A stretch of DNA of 64,000 nt from contig NZ_CAIWNQ010000002.1 in NCBI RefSeq assembly GCF_903914075.1, positions 434,001-498,000 of the forward strand, given 5' to 3'. The notes beneath the pieces were generated by a model. The model did no database searches. It saw only the letters and a list, made by a program, of their open reading frames with translations, and was not told the origin of the DNA. The position numbers were made by a program, and so were the translations under genes. Source of the stretch: Ruegeria sp. THAF57. Its GTDB lineage: Bacteria > Pseudomonadota > Alphaproteobacteria > Rhodobacterales > Rhodobacteraceae. Shown here one piece after another: positions 54,198-62,601 of the stretch (position 1 is the stretch's first letter; each line of letters begins with the position of its first letter).

Positions 54198-55298
54198 ATG
54201 TCGATGAACAGCTTTGGACACCTCTTCCGCGTCACCACCTGGGGTGAAAGCCACGGCCCGGCCTTGGGTGCGACAGTGGACGGCTGCCCTCCGGGGGTCG
54301 CTATCGACGAGGCGATGATCCAGCACTGGCTGGACAAGCGGAAGCCGGGGCAGAACAAATTCACCACACAACGGCGCGAGCCGGATCAAGTGAAAATCCT
54401 GTCCGGCGTGTTTGAGGGCCAGACCACGGGAACACCCGTGCAACTGATGATCGAGAATACCGATCAACGCTCCAAGGACTACGGCGACATCATGGACAAG
54501 TTCCGTCCGGGTCACGCCGATATCACCTATTGGCAGAAATACGGCATCCGCGATTATCGCGGCGGTGGGCGCAGCTCGGCGCGCGAAACCGCATCGCGGG
54601 TCGCCGCCGGAGGGCTGGCGCGCGAGGCGATCAAACAGATCGCGCCCAACGTACAGATCACCGGCTACATGACCCAGATCGGTCCGCACAAAATCGACCG
54701 TGCCAATTTCGACTGGTCGCAGATTGAACAGAACCCGTTCTGGACCCCCGATGCCCAAGCTGCTGACGATTGGGCAGCCTATCTGGACGATCTGCGCAAG
54801 TCCGGCAACTCGGTCGGAGCAATTGTCGAGGTCGTGGCGCGCGGCGTTCCCGCTGGGATCGGCGCACCGGTTTATGCCAAGTTAGACACTGATCTGGCCG
54901 CGGCGATGATGTCGATCAACGCGGTCAAAGGCGTTGAGATCGGCGAGGGTATGGCCGCTGCCGAACTGACCGGCGAAGCCAACGCCGATGAGATTTTCAT
55001 GGGTCAGAACGGCCCGCAATACAGCTCGAACCACGCAGGCGGCATTCTGGGCGGCATCTCGACCGGACAGGACATCGTGGTGCGGTTTGCAGTCAAACCA
55101 ACTTCGTCGATCCTGACCACGCGCAAGACGATCACCAAGTCGGGTGAGGAAACAGAGATCATCACCAAAGGTCGCCATGACCCCTGTGTCGGCATCCGTG
55201 CAGTGCCTGTGGGCGAGGCGATGTTGGCCTGCGTGATCCTGGACCATTTACTTCTGCATCGCGGTCAGATTGGCGAGAACCGTGGACATATCGGCTGA
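54198..55298 (+). CDS. aroC: Chorismate synthase
   Basis: AroC converts EPSP to chorismate using reduced FMN, the last step of the shikimate pathway. The 366-residue protein has [52 protein letters not shown] and [10 protein letters not shown], covering FMN and substrate sites. AGGAG lies 8 bases before ATG 54198. Its 3' end overlaps the HD-protein gene. The FMN-dependent enzyme sits next to riboflavin gene ribH. Confidence 0.96.
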   Translation: MSMNSFGHLFRVTTWGESHGPALGATVDGCPPGVAIDEAMIQHWLDKRKPGQNKFTTQRREPDQVKILSGVFEGQTTGTPVQLMIENTDQRSKDYGDIMDKFRPGHADITYWQKYGIRDYRGGGRSSARETASRVAAGGLAREAIKQIAPNVQITGYMTQIGPHKIDRANFDWSQIEQNPFWTPDAQAADDWAAYLDDLRKSGNSVGAIVEVVARGVPAGIGAPVYAKLDTDLAAAMMSINAVKGVEIGEGMAAAELTGEANADEIFMGQNGPQYSSNHAGGILGGISTGQDIVVRFAVKPTSSILTTRKTITKSGEETEIITKGRHDPCVGIRAVPVGEAMLACVILDHLLLHRGQIGENRGHIG

Positions 55299-55956
55299 TC
55301 TACGCCACCGGTTGCGCGGCATTGTCGTGCAACGTATGGAGACCGACCCTGCGCATGATCTGGCTCATCTGGACCGCGTCTGGGTGAACGCGCAGGCCAT
55401 TTCGGACGAAACGACCAATATGCGCGTCCTGCTGGCGGCCGCCTATCTGCACGATCTGGTCAACCTGCCCAAGAACGACCCGGATCGCCACCTTGCATCC
55501 CGTCGGTCCGCTGAAGAATCAGAGCCTATACTGGACAATTTCGGCTATACGCCCGAGGAAATCAAAGCCACGCGACACGCTATCGCGGCGCATAGTTTTT
55601 CCGCAAATATACCGCCCGAAACCGCAGAAGCCTGTATTCTGCGCGACGCCGACAGGTTGGATGCGCTGGGGGCAATCGGTGTGGCGCGCAACTTCTCGGT
55701 TTCAGGTGCGTTGGGGCGGTCACTCTACGATCCGGCTGATCCATTTGCAGAATCCCGATCACTGGATGATCTGCACTTCTCGGTCGATCACTGGCAGGTC
55801 AAGTTACTGAAGCTGCCGGCAGGTATGCTGACGGAACGCGGTAAGGCCCTTGCCCGAAAACGGGCCGAACGCATGATCCGCTTCCTGACCGAATTCGCCG
55901 AGGAAATTGGCCATCCGCTTCCGTCGGACTGGTCGCAACCAAATTCCACACGTTGA
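55282..55956 (+). CDS. HD-domain phosphohydrolase-like protein
   Basis: The 224-residue protein has the HD metal motif: [13 protein letters not shown] (His-Asp), [24 protein letters not shown] (His-Asp) and [18 protein letters not shown] (Asp). It resembles uncharacterised YedJ/Rv-type HD proteins. The substrate is unknown; nucleotide phosphohydrolysis is the family guess. GTG 55282 (17 bases inside aroC) with GGCGAG upstream is the likely start; TTG 55270 is possible. Confidence 0.8.
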   Translation: MDISADLRHRLRGIVVQRMETDPAHDLAHLDRVWVNAQAISDETTNMRVLLAAAYLHDLVNLPKNDPDRHLASRRSAEESEPILDNFGYTPEEIKATRHAIAAHSFSANIPPETAEACILRDADRLDALGAIGVARNFSVSGALGRSLYDPADPFAESRSLDDLHFSVDHWQVKLLKLPAGMLTERGKALARKRAERMIRFLTEFAEEIGHPLPSDWSQPNSTR

Positions 55957-55988
55957 TCTTTGTCCGCCAAAGGCGCAGGGTCGCGCCG

Positions 55989-56924
55989 ATGGCTGACCCC
56001 CTAACGTCAAACAAACCACTTCTGGCTGTGGCGCTGAAACTCAGCGCCCTGGTTCTGTTCACATCGATGCAGGCCCTGGTCAAAGCCTTGTCTGACACCT
56101 TCCCACCCGGAGAAATGGTGTTCTTTCGCTCGCTCTTTGCCGTGCCGGTCATCATAGGCTGGCTGGCCTGGCGCGGAGAGCTTTCGCAGGGCCTTGTGGT
56201 CAAAAAACCCATGGGCCACTTCTGGCGCGGTGTATTGGGGACCAGCGCCATGGGGCTGACTTTTACTGGCCTCAGCCTGCTTCCGTTGCCCGAGGTTACG
56301 GCCATTGGCTACGCCACACCGATCTTCACCCTGATTCTGGCCGCGATTATGCTGGGCGAGCGCATTCGCATGATCCGCATCGGCGCGGTGGCTTTGGGAC
56401 TGCTGGGGGTTCTGATCATGATCTGGCCGCGTCTGGGCGGCAACAACATGGACACGGCCGCCACAATCGGGGCGCTGTGCGTGTTGGCGTCGACCATGGC
56501 GCGGGCCTTTGTTCAAATACATATCCGGCAATTGGTTCAGGTGGACCATCCCGCGGCGGTCGTCTTCTATTTCTCGCTGACGGCTACCCTTCTGTCTGCG
56601 TTGACCGCCTTTTGGGGGTGGACGATGCCAACGCTGGAACAGACTCTAATACTTGTCGTTATGGGCCTAACCGGCGGGGTCGCGCAGATTCTGGTTACCA
56701 CGTCCTACAAGTTCGGGCAGGCCTCAATGCTCGCGCCTTATGACTATACCACGATGCTGTTTGCCGTATTGATCGGGTATATCTGGTTCGATGAACTGCC
56801 GACGCTGGTAATGCTGGGCGGGGCCGCGCTTGTGATCGCCGGTAATGTGGTCGTCATTTTGCGCGAACGCCAACTTGGGATTGGACGCGAAAAGGCGCGT
56901 CAAGCGACAGATCCCAAAGCCTGA
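55989..56924 (+). CDS. EamA/DMT-superfamily permease
   Basis: The 311-residue protein has about ten membrane spans in two EamA halves. Seen are FPPGEMVFFRSLFAVPVI, LSLLPLPEVTAIGYATPIFTLILA, MLGERI and, in the second half, APYDYTTMLFAVLIGYIWFDELP. Both end-of-repeat acidic motifs are present. The substrate is unknown. AGGG lies 8 bases before ATG 55989. It is not close in sequence to the permease at 5670. It precedes cobO by 58 bases. Confidence 0.86.
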   Translation: MADPLTSNKPLLAVALKLSALVLFTSMQALVKALSDTFPPGEMVFFRSLFAVPVIIGWLAWRGELSQGLVVKKPMGHFWRGVLGTSAMGLTFTGLSLLPLPEVTAIGYATPIFTLILAAIMLGERIRMIRIGAVALGLLGVLIMIWPRLGGNNMDTAATIGALCVLASTMARAFVQIHIRQLVQVDHPAAVVFYFSLTATLLSALTAFWGWTMPTLEQTLILVVMGLTGGVAQILVTTSYKFGQASMLAPYDYTTMLFAVLIGYIWFDELPTLVMLGGAALVIAGNVVVILRERQLGIGREKARQATDPKA

Positions 56925-56982
56925 TCTTTACCTTTTTCGAACTTCACCTAATTTGGGTCCAACATCAGATAAGGGCCCCAAG

Positions 56983-57582
56983 ATGAGCGACGCAGAAGAT
57001 CACAAGGAAAAGATGCAAAAGGTGCAGGCAAAGCACCGCAAAAAGGTGTCCGAGGCCGTCGATCCCGGGCGCGGCTTGGTGCTGATCAACACAGGCAAAG
57101 GCAAAGGCAAGTCATCTGCCGCCTTCGGAGTTGTCATCCGCGCGCACGGATGGGGTCAGAAAGTCGCCGTGGTGCAGTTTATCAAGGGAAAGTGGAAAAC
57201 CGGCGAGCGTCGTTTTTTCGAAGAGCGCGATCTGGTGACCTGGCACACGATGGGTGAAGGCTTTACCTGGGATACGCAAGATCGTGAACGCGACATCGCC
57301 GCTGCCAATGCCGCGTTTGACAAGGCACGGGCGCTGATGGCCAGCGGTGACTATAACCTTGTGGTTCTGGACGAAATCAACATCGCTTTGCGATATGAAT
57401 ATTTGTCAGTCGAGCAGGTGATTGATGGGCTGAACGCACGATCAGACAAGACTAGCGTATTTCTGACTGGCCGAGACGCACCGCAGGCCCTGCGCGACTA
57501 TGCTGATCTGGTGACGGAAATGACCGAAGAAAAACATCCGTTCCAAGCGGGGATAAAGGCCCAGCGCGGCGTGGATTTCTGA
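56983..57582 (+). CDS. cobO: Cob(I)yrinic acid a,c-diamide adenosyltransferase
   Basis: CobO (CobA/BtuR type) adds the 5'-deoxyadenosyl group to the corrinoid cobalt during cobalamin synthesis or salvage. The 199-residue protein has the P-loop NTGKGKGKSSAAFG, QFIKGKWKTGERRFFE, and a VVLDEINIALRYEYL segment typical of the family. ATG 56983 gives the usual N-terminus with a charged first helix. No other cobalamin gene is in the window. A strong terminator follows. Confidence 0.94.
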   Translation: MSDAEDHKEKMQKVQAKHRKKVSEAVDPGRGLVLINTGKGKGKSSAAFGVVIRAHGWGQKVAVVQFIKGKWKTGERRFFEERDLVTWHTMGEGFTWDTQDRERDIAAANAAFDKARALMASGDYNLVVLDEINIALRYEYLSVEQVIDGLNARSDKTSVFLTGRDAPQALRDYADLVTEMTEEKHPFQAGIKAQRGVDF

Positions 57583-57599
57583 AGATTTCACAAGCACAG

Positions 57600-57637
57600 G
57601 CAAGATAAGGGCGGACTTAGTCTTGCTGCTTTTTTTG
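57600..57637 (+). terminator. Rho-independent terminator of cobO
   Basis: GCAAGATAAG (57600-57609) pairs with CTTA-G-TCTTGC (57616-57626), one bulge, around a 6-base loop. It is followed by TGC and a run of eight T (57630-57637). Confidence 0.88.
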
Positions 57638-57811
57638 ACACCTGACAAAGGGTTCTGGGCTTCGCAAAAAGCGCGAGCCAATTGAGTCTTTTGCGAACTC
57701 CCAAGCATGGTTTTTCTTGTCGACATAAGCACAATAGTCATCGTCGCAGCATCCTCCACATGCTGTGGCGGCTTCATGGCGTGCCAAGATTTCGTCGAGC
57801 GAGTCGCGCAT
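57617..57811 (-). CDS. Doubtful small cysteine-rich protein
   Basis: A 64-residue frame begins MRDSLDEILARHEAATACGGCCDDDYCAYVDKK, with a C-x2-CC-x4-C cluster that could bind metal. GGGGA lies 6 bases before the ATG. Against it, its last codons fall in the T-tract of the cobO terminator, and I recognise no family. It may be real, but the evidence is thin. Confidence 0.35.
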   Translation of the reverse strand: MRDSLDEILARHEAATACGGCCDDDYCAYVDKKNHAWEFAKDSIGSRFLRSPEPFVRCQKKQQD

Positions 57812-58195
57812 TTCGATCCCCGTCGGCTAACGTCAGAATTCTGGTTTTCGTTTCTGAGGCGGTGGCAGGCACTCACTGCTCACTATGCTTAGCCTGCTGA
57901 CCGCCCCGAAACTTGGTGCTGGATAGAATTATCTGGCCTTGCATATTAACTGACTATTTTTATCAGGATTTGCAAGGGAAAATGCGCGCTTACTTTGGGC
58001 GCGCACCCTTTCTCTGGGTTAAATCGCTTTGGGCTTGAGATTCAGCGTAACGGGCCACAGAATTGCAATCCGGCACTTGGCGGCAGAATGGCCTCCTGCC
58101 CCTCTGCCGGAGTGTTGAGCGAATTGACCGAACGCGCACTTGCAAAACCGCCCAGCCAAAGAGGTCATCTGCACCAAACCTTTAGCCGTAAGCAA

Positions 58196-58224
58196 AGAAA
58201 AACCCCCGCAGAAGCGAGGGTTTT
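58196..58224 (-). terminator. Rho-independent terminator of ilvE
   Basis: AACCCCCGC and GCGAGGGTT pair (one mismatch) around AGAA. On the reverse strand the stem is followed by a T-rich run (complement of 58192-58202). It lies 22 bases beyond the ilvE stop. Confidence 0.85.
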
Positions 58225-58245
58225 GGTTCTTTCGGGTTTTTCAGG

Positions 58246-59112
58246 TCACGCGCGTACAAGCGCCTCATAATCCTGTGCAATCTCGCGCGTGATATCACCG
58301 ACTTCGAACGTGTAGTCGCCGATTTGACCAACCGGGGTAACCTCGGCGGCGGTTCCGGTCAGCCAGCATTGTTCAAAGTCAGCCATCTCTTCGGGCATGA
58401 TGTGGCGTTCGTGAACCTTGATGCCCTTGTCTTTCAGCATCTGGATCACGGTCTGACGAGTGATGCCGTTCAGGAAGCAATCGGCCAGCGGTGTGTGAAC
58501 CTCGCCATCTTTGACGAAAAACACGTTGGCGCCGGTCGCTTCGGCGACATAGCCCCGGTAATCCATGAACAGCGCGTCCGAACAACCCTTGGCCTCGGCC
58601 TTGTGCTTGGAGATAGTGCAGATCATGTAAAGACCCGCAGCCTTGGCGTGAACCGGGATGGTTTCGGGGCTGGGGCGTTTCCATTCAGCAATATCCAACT
58701 TGGCACCCTGCATCTTGGCGTCGCCGTAATATGCGCCCCATGGCCAGACGGCCACGGCCATACGCACTGGGTTCTTGGCCGATGCCACGCCCATGTCATC
58801 ACCCGACCCGCGCCAGACCAGCGCCCGGATATAGGCGTCCTGCAACCCGCTGGCTTTCAGCGCCTCTTCTTTGGCAGCTTCGATCTGATCGACCGTATAC
58901 GGCATCGGGATATCCAGCGCCTCGGCCGAAGCGATCAGACGTTCTGAATGCTCACGGCTTTTGAAAATCTTGCCGTTATAGGCACGCTCACCTTCAAAGA
59001 CGGACGAGGCATAGTGCATTGCATGCGTCAGGATGTGGACCTTGGCATCGCGCCATGGCACCAATTCACCATCCAACCAGATGACACCGTCACGATCGTC
59101 ATACCCTGCCAT
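58246..59112 (-). CDS. ilvE: Branched-chain amino acid aminotransferase
   Basis: IlvE exchanges the amino group between glutamate and the keto acids of leucine, isoleucine and valine, with PLP. The 288-residue protein has ILTHAMHYASSVFEGERAY, the PLP lysine in VHAKAAGLYM (about residue 156), and YVAEATGANVFFVKDGEVHTP with LNGITRQTV, the fold-type IV signature. GGAGG lies 6 bases before ATG 59112. It is divergent from petP. Confidence 0.94.
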   Translation of the reverse strand: MAGYDDRDGVIWLDGELVPWRDAKVHILTHAMHYASSVFEGERAYNGKIFKSREHSERLIASAEALDIPMPYTVDQIEAAKEEALKASGLQDAYIRALVWRGSGDDMGVASAKNPVRMAVAVWPWGAYYGDAKMQGAKLDIAEWKRPSPETIPVHAKAAGLYMICTISKHKAEAKGCSDALFMDYRGYVAEATGANVFFVKDGEVHTPLADCFLNGITRQTVIQMLKDKGIKVHERHIMPEEMADFEQCWLTGTAAEVTPVGQIGDYTFEVGDITREIAQDYEALVRA

Positions 59113-59272
59113 GCGCAACCTCCTGAATCGGGCTTGGTTTTTCAATTATTGCGCCAAATAAGTCCGAAGCGGACATAATGTTGCGCAAAAACTGCGATTC
59201 GATACCTGTCCACTCTTGGAATGTCAATAACGCTGACATAAACTCGGCCCTGAGTAACCAATGAGGCATGAT

Positions 59273-59785
59273 ATGTCCGACACCCGTCCCGCCCAGGTCT
59301 TTGGCGGTGAAAGCCTGTTGTTTCTGACCGATGAGCAACTGCGGCAGGGTATCGAAGCCATGTTCTTCGCCTATCGCGGCTTCACGGCGGACCCGGACCG
59401 CATCCTGTCAGAGCTGGCCTATGGCCGCGCGCATCACCGGGCCATCCACTTTATCAACCGCGCACCCGGAACGACCGTAAATAACCTGCTGGCGATTCTC
59501 GGTGTTACCAAACAGTCCTTGAACCGCGTCCTGCGCACCCTGATTGACGATGGTCTGGTGGAAAGTCGCGTTGGAACAGTGGACAAACGTGAAAGACACC
59601 TATTCTTAACCGATAAGGGAGAGGAGCTGGAGGCCAGATTGTCCGAAGCCCAGCGCGTACGGATGCGCGCCGCCTACAAGGACGCCGGCCCCGAGGCCGT
59701 TTCAGGTTTTCGCAAAGTGCTTGAAGCGATGATGGATGCTGATATGCGTCATGCCTATAAGAAACTGCGGGATACCACCTCATGA
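59273..59785 (+). CDS. petP: MarR-family regulator, PetP-like
   Basis: The 170-residue protein has a winged helix at about residues 40-120 (RILSELAYGRAHHRAIHFI; TTVNNLLAILGVTKQSLNRVLRTLIDDGLVESRVGTVDKRERHLFLTDKG), a MarR signature. It is followed, with a 4-base overlap, by an OmpR-type response regulator. This pair matches PetP-PetR of Rhodobacter capsulatus, where petPR lies directly upstream of petABC. Here petABC is about 8 kb away. GAGG lies 6 bases before ATG 59273. Confidence 0.85.
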   Translation: MSDTRPAQVFGGESLLFLTDEQLRQGIEAMFFAYRGFTADPDRILSELAYGRAHHRAIHFINRAPGTTVNNLLAILGVTKQSLNRVLRTLIDDGLVESRVGTVDKRERHLFLTDKGEELEARLSEAQRVRMRAAYKDAGPEAVSGFRKVLEAMMDADMRHAYKKLRDTTS

Positions 59786-60483
59786 GCGATATGGACGCCC
59801 ATCTGCTGATTGTTGACGATGACGAGCGCATTCGTGATCTGCTCAAGAAGTTTTTGATGCGGAACGGTTTTCTCGTCACCGCTGCGCGGGACGCCGCCCA
59901 TGCGCGGCGGGTCTTGTCAGGTCTGGATTTCGACATGATCGTTCTGGATGTAATGATGCCCGGCGAAGACGGCGTCAGCCTGACCAAGGCGCTGCGAGAG
60001 ACACACGCAACCCCAATCCTGCTGCTGACGGCGCGCGGTGAAACCGAACACCGCATCGCGGGGCTTGAGGCGGGGGCCGACGACTATCTGGCCAAGCCGT
60101 TCGAGCCGAAGGAGCTGTTGTTGCGCATCAACGCAATTTTGCGGCGGATGCCTGAAACACCTGCACAGGAAACGGCAAGCAAAATCCTGATTCTTGGTCC
60201 GATACGGTACGACGTGGAACGCGGAGAAATGTGGCAGGGCGAAGACCCCGTGCGTCTGACCGCTACCGAAAGCCAGTTGATGAAGATTTTCTCGGCCCAG
60301 CCCGGAGAACCCATAAGCCGCGCCAAGCTGGTCGAAGATCTGGGCCGCGACAAGGGGCAGGCACAGGAACGCGCGGTGGATGTTCAAATCACCCGGCTGC
60401 GACGCAAAATCGAACAGGACCCAAAGCAACCCCGCTATCTGCAGACAGTCCGCGGGGCGGGTTATATGTTGGCCCCGGATTGA
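59782..60483 (+). CDS. petR: OmpR-family response regulator, PetR-like
   Basis: The 233-residue protein has a receiver domain (about 6-120) with the phospho-acceptor Asp56 in MIVLDVMMPGEDG and Lys in YLAKPFEPKELL. An OmpR/PhoB winged helix follows (about 135-230; TATESQLMKIFSAQPGEPISRAKLVEDLG; VDVQITRLRRKIE). In R. capsulatus PetR is needed for petABC expression. No histidine kinase is adjacent here, as in R. capsulatus. Start overlaps petP (ATGA). Confidence 0.88.
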   Translation: MSDMDAHLLIVDDDERIRDLLKKFLMRNGFLVTAARDAAHARRVLSGLDFDMIVLDVMMPGEDGVSLTKALRETHATPILLLTARGETEHRIAGLEAGADDYLAKPFEPKELLLRINAILRRMPETPAQETASKILILGPIRYDVERGEMWQGEDPVRLTATESQLMKIFSAQPGEPISRAKLVEDLGRDKGQAQERAVDVQITRLRRKIEQDPKQPRYLQTVRGAGYMLAPD

Positions 60484-60552
60484 TTTTGCCGCTGCGCGGC
60501 GATTTTATGCCTTCGGCGAGGATATTTTTAGCCAGATGAAGATCGGATCCTG

Positions 60553-61479
60553 ATGAAGACTGCTCTTTTGACCCACGCGGATTGCCTTGAACATGTGACC
60601 CCGGAAGGACATCCCGAACGGGTAGCGCGGCTTGAGCATGTTCTTCATGCGCTCGAATCGCTGGACTTGGACCGAAGGACAGCTCCGCTTGCCGCGGATG
60701 ATGACTTGCTGCGAATTCACCCCGAAAGCCACATACGGAGTATCCGCAGCAGCCGCCCGACCGAAGGATACAGGCAGATTGATGGCGACACTTTCATGTC
60801 GCCCGGTTCCGTGGATGCCGCGTATCGCGCGGCTGGGGCTGTTGTTCGGGCGGTCGACCTGGTCCTGAGCAGCGACTCTCCGAATGCGTTTTGTGCAATC
60901 CGTCCGCCGGGACACCACGCCGAATCTGAAACGGCGATGGGCTTTTGTCTGTTTGGAAATGCGGCGCTGGCTGCCAAACATGCGCTGGATCACCACGGGT
61001 TGAGCCGCGTGGCAGTGGTGGATTTCGATGTGCACCACGGAAATGGCACACAGGATCTGCTATGGGATGAAGCGCGTGCTCTGGTCATAACCAGTCAGCA
61101 GATGCCGCTGTGGCCTGGTACGGGACGCCCGGATGAAACCGGGGCCCACGATACGGTGTTGAATATTCCGCTGCCGCCCCAGTCCGGTGGAGCAGAGGTG
61201 CGCGCGGCCTATGAGGCCCAAGCCTTCCCGCGGCTACGGGCATTCAAGCCAGAACTGATCATCATCTCGGCCGGTTTCGATGCGCATCAGGACGATCCGT
61301 TGGCAGAGCTTAATTGGTCGACCAGCGATTTTGCATGGATCACGGCCGAGCTGTGCAAGATCGCCGATGAGTGTTGTGACGGGCGTATCGTCTCGACTCT
61401 GGAAGGCGGGTATGATCTGAACGCACTGGCCGAGGCCACACGTGCCCATGTGGAAGAACTGATGAAGGCAGCCCGATGA
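60553..61479 (+). CDS. Histone-deacetylase-family (acetylpolyamine/acetoin utilisation) hydrolase
   Basis: The 308-residue zinc hydrolase has HPERVARLEHVLHAL, FCAIRPPGHHAESETAMGFC, VVDFDVHHGNGTQDLLW (metal ligands), ISAGFDAHQDDPLAELNW and TLEGGYDLNAL, all family hallmarks. Bacterial members deacetylate small amides such as acetylpolyamines; the substrate here is not known. It overlaps xseB by ATGA and heads the xseB-ispA-dxs group, an arrangement common in Rhodobacteraceae. Confidence 0.93.
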   Translation: MKTALLTHADCLEHVTPEGHPERVARLEHVLHALESLDLDRRTAPLAADDDLLRIHPESHIRSIRSSRPTEGYRQIDGDTFMSPGSVDAAYRAAGAVVRAVDLVLSSDSPNAFCAIRPPGHHAESETAMGFCLFGNAALAAKHALDHHGLSRVAVVDFDVHHGNGTQDLLWDEARALVITSQQMPLWPGTGRPDETGAHDTVLNIPLPPQSGGAEVRAAYEAQAFPRLRAFKPELIIISAGFDAHQDDPLAELNWSTSDFAWITAELCKIADECCDGRIVSTLEGGYDLNALAEATRAHVEELMKAAR

Positions 61480-61718
61480 CCGATACCCCTGTAGATCAGA
61501 TGACATTTGAGCAAGCGATGAAAGAGCTTGAGGCCGTTGTTGGTCAACTTGAGCGTGGCGATGTGGCGCTGGATCAGTCCATTGCCCTGTATGAGCGCGG
61601 TGCGGCCTTGAAGAAGCGCTGCGAAGACGAGTTGAAGCGGGCTGAAGAAAAGGTAGCCGCGATCACGCTGGATGCGGATGGTCAGCCAACCGGAACGACA
61701 CCTGTCGAAGGCCTGTAA
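61476..61718 (+). CDS. xseB: Exodeoxyribonuclease VII small subunit
   Basis: The 80-residue protein has the XseB signature MTFEQAMKELEAVVGQLERGDVALDQSIALYERG, forming a helical hairpin that binds the large subunit XseA. ExoVII degrades single-stranded DNA. XseA is not in the window. It is encoded between the deacetylase-family gene and ispA with no gap (stop at 61718, next start 61719). Confidence 0.95.
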   Translation: MTDTPVDQMTFEQAMKELEAVVGQLERGDVALDQSIALYERGAALKKRCEDELKRAEEKVAAITLDADGQPTGTTPVEGL

Positions 61719-62585
61719 ATGTTTCGAGACATTCTGGCACGGGATGCCGCGCGGATTCAGAAGCAGTTCGATCTGGTTCTGGGCGCGCTGGATGCTTTGG
61801 ATGTGACCCGTGCAATGGCTTATGCCACCGAAGGCGGCAAGAGGCTGCGTGGATTTCTGGTTCTGGAAAGCGCACGGCTGCACGGTGTGGACCCGGCGCA
61901 GGCTATTTGGCCCGCAACGGGAATAGAAGCGTTGCACGCCTATTCGCTGGTTCACGATGATCTGCCCTGCATGGATGACGATGACCTGCGCCGGGGGCGT
62001 CCGACGGTTCATGTGAAATGGGATGAGGGAACGGCGGTCTTGGCCGGGGATGCATTGCAGACGCTAGCGTTTGAGCTGTGCGCCCGACCCGAGGTCGGAT
62101 CTGCCATGGCCCGCGCAGAATTGGCACTGACATTGGCCAAGGCAAGCGGTGCGCAGGGAATGGTGCTGGGTCAGGCGTTGGACATTGCTGCGGAAACTGC
62201 GACATCGCCTTTATCGCTGGATCAGATCACCCAGCTTCAGGCTGGCAAGACAGGTGCTTTGATCGAATGGTCGGCCTGTGCAGGGGCGCGTTTGGCTGGC
62301 GCGGATCCCGAACCCCTGCGCCGATACGCGCGGGATCTCGGACTTGCTTTTCAGATCGCTGACGACATCTTGGATATTGAAGGAGACGCGGCAATCGCCG
62401 GAAAGCGTCTTCAAAAGGATGCAGAGGCAGGCAAGGCAACTTTTGTGTCGCTGCTGGGTCTGGATACCGCCAAAAGCCGGGCGGCCGATCTGGTGGATCG
62501 GGCCTGCGACGCACTTGAAGGCTATGGGTCAACCGCGGAAACCTTGAAGGACGCCGCCCGCTTCGTTATTGCCCGGGACAGCTAA
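61719..62585 (+). CDS. ispA: Geranyl/farnesyl diphosphate synthase
   Basis: The 288-residue trans-prenyltransferase has the first Asp-rich motif in [23 protein letters not shown] and the second in [16 protein letters not shown], with [11 protein letters not shown] near the start. It condenses IPP with DMAPP and GPP to make FPP. It lies immediately before dxs, linking isoprenoid supply genes. Confidence 0.94.
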   Translation: MFRDILARDAARIQKQFDLVLGALDALDVTRAMAYATEGGKRLRGFLVLESARLHGVDPAQAIWPATGIEALHAYSLVHDDLPCMDDDDLRRGRPTVHVKWDEGTAVLAGDALQTLAFELCARPEVGSAMARAELALTLAKASGAQGMVLGQALDIAAETATSPLSLDQITQLQAGKTGALIEWSACAGARLAGADPEPLRRYARDLGLAFQIADDILDIEGDAAIAGKRLQKDAEAGKATFVSLLGLDTAKSRAADLVDRACDALEGYGSTAETLKDAARFVIARDS

Positions 62586-62601
62586 GCCAGGAACGCGCCA
62601 A

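Larger units (their letters stand above)
57583..58245. other. Long intergenic region after cobO
   Basis: This 663-base stretch between cobO and ilvE contains a cobO terminator, one doubtful small gene (57617-57811) and the ilvE terminator at the right end. The part from 57812 to 58195 shows no convincing gene, repeat or RNA structure; frames there lack ribosome-binding sites and family similarity. Confidence 0.5.
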
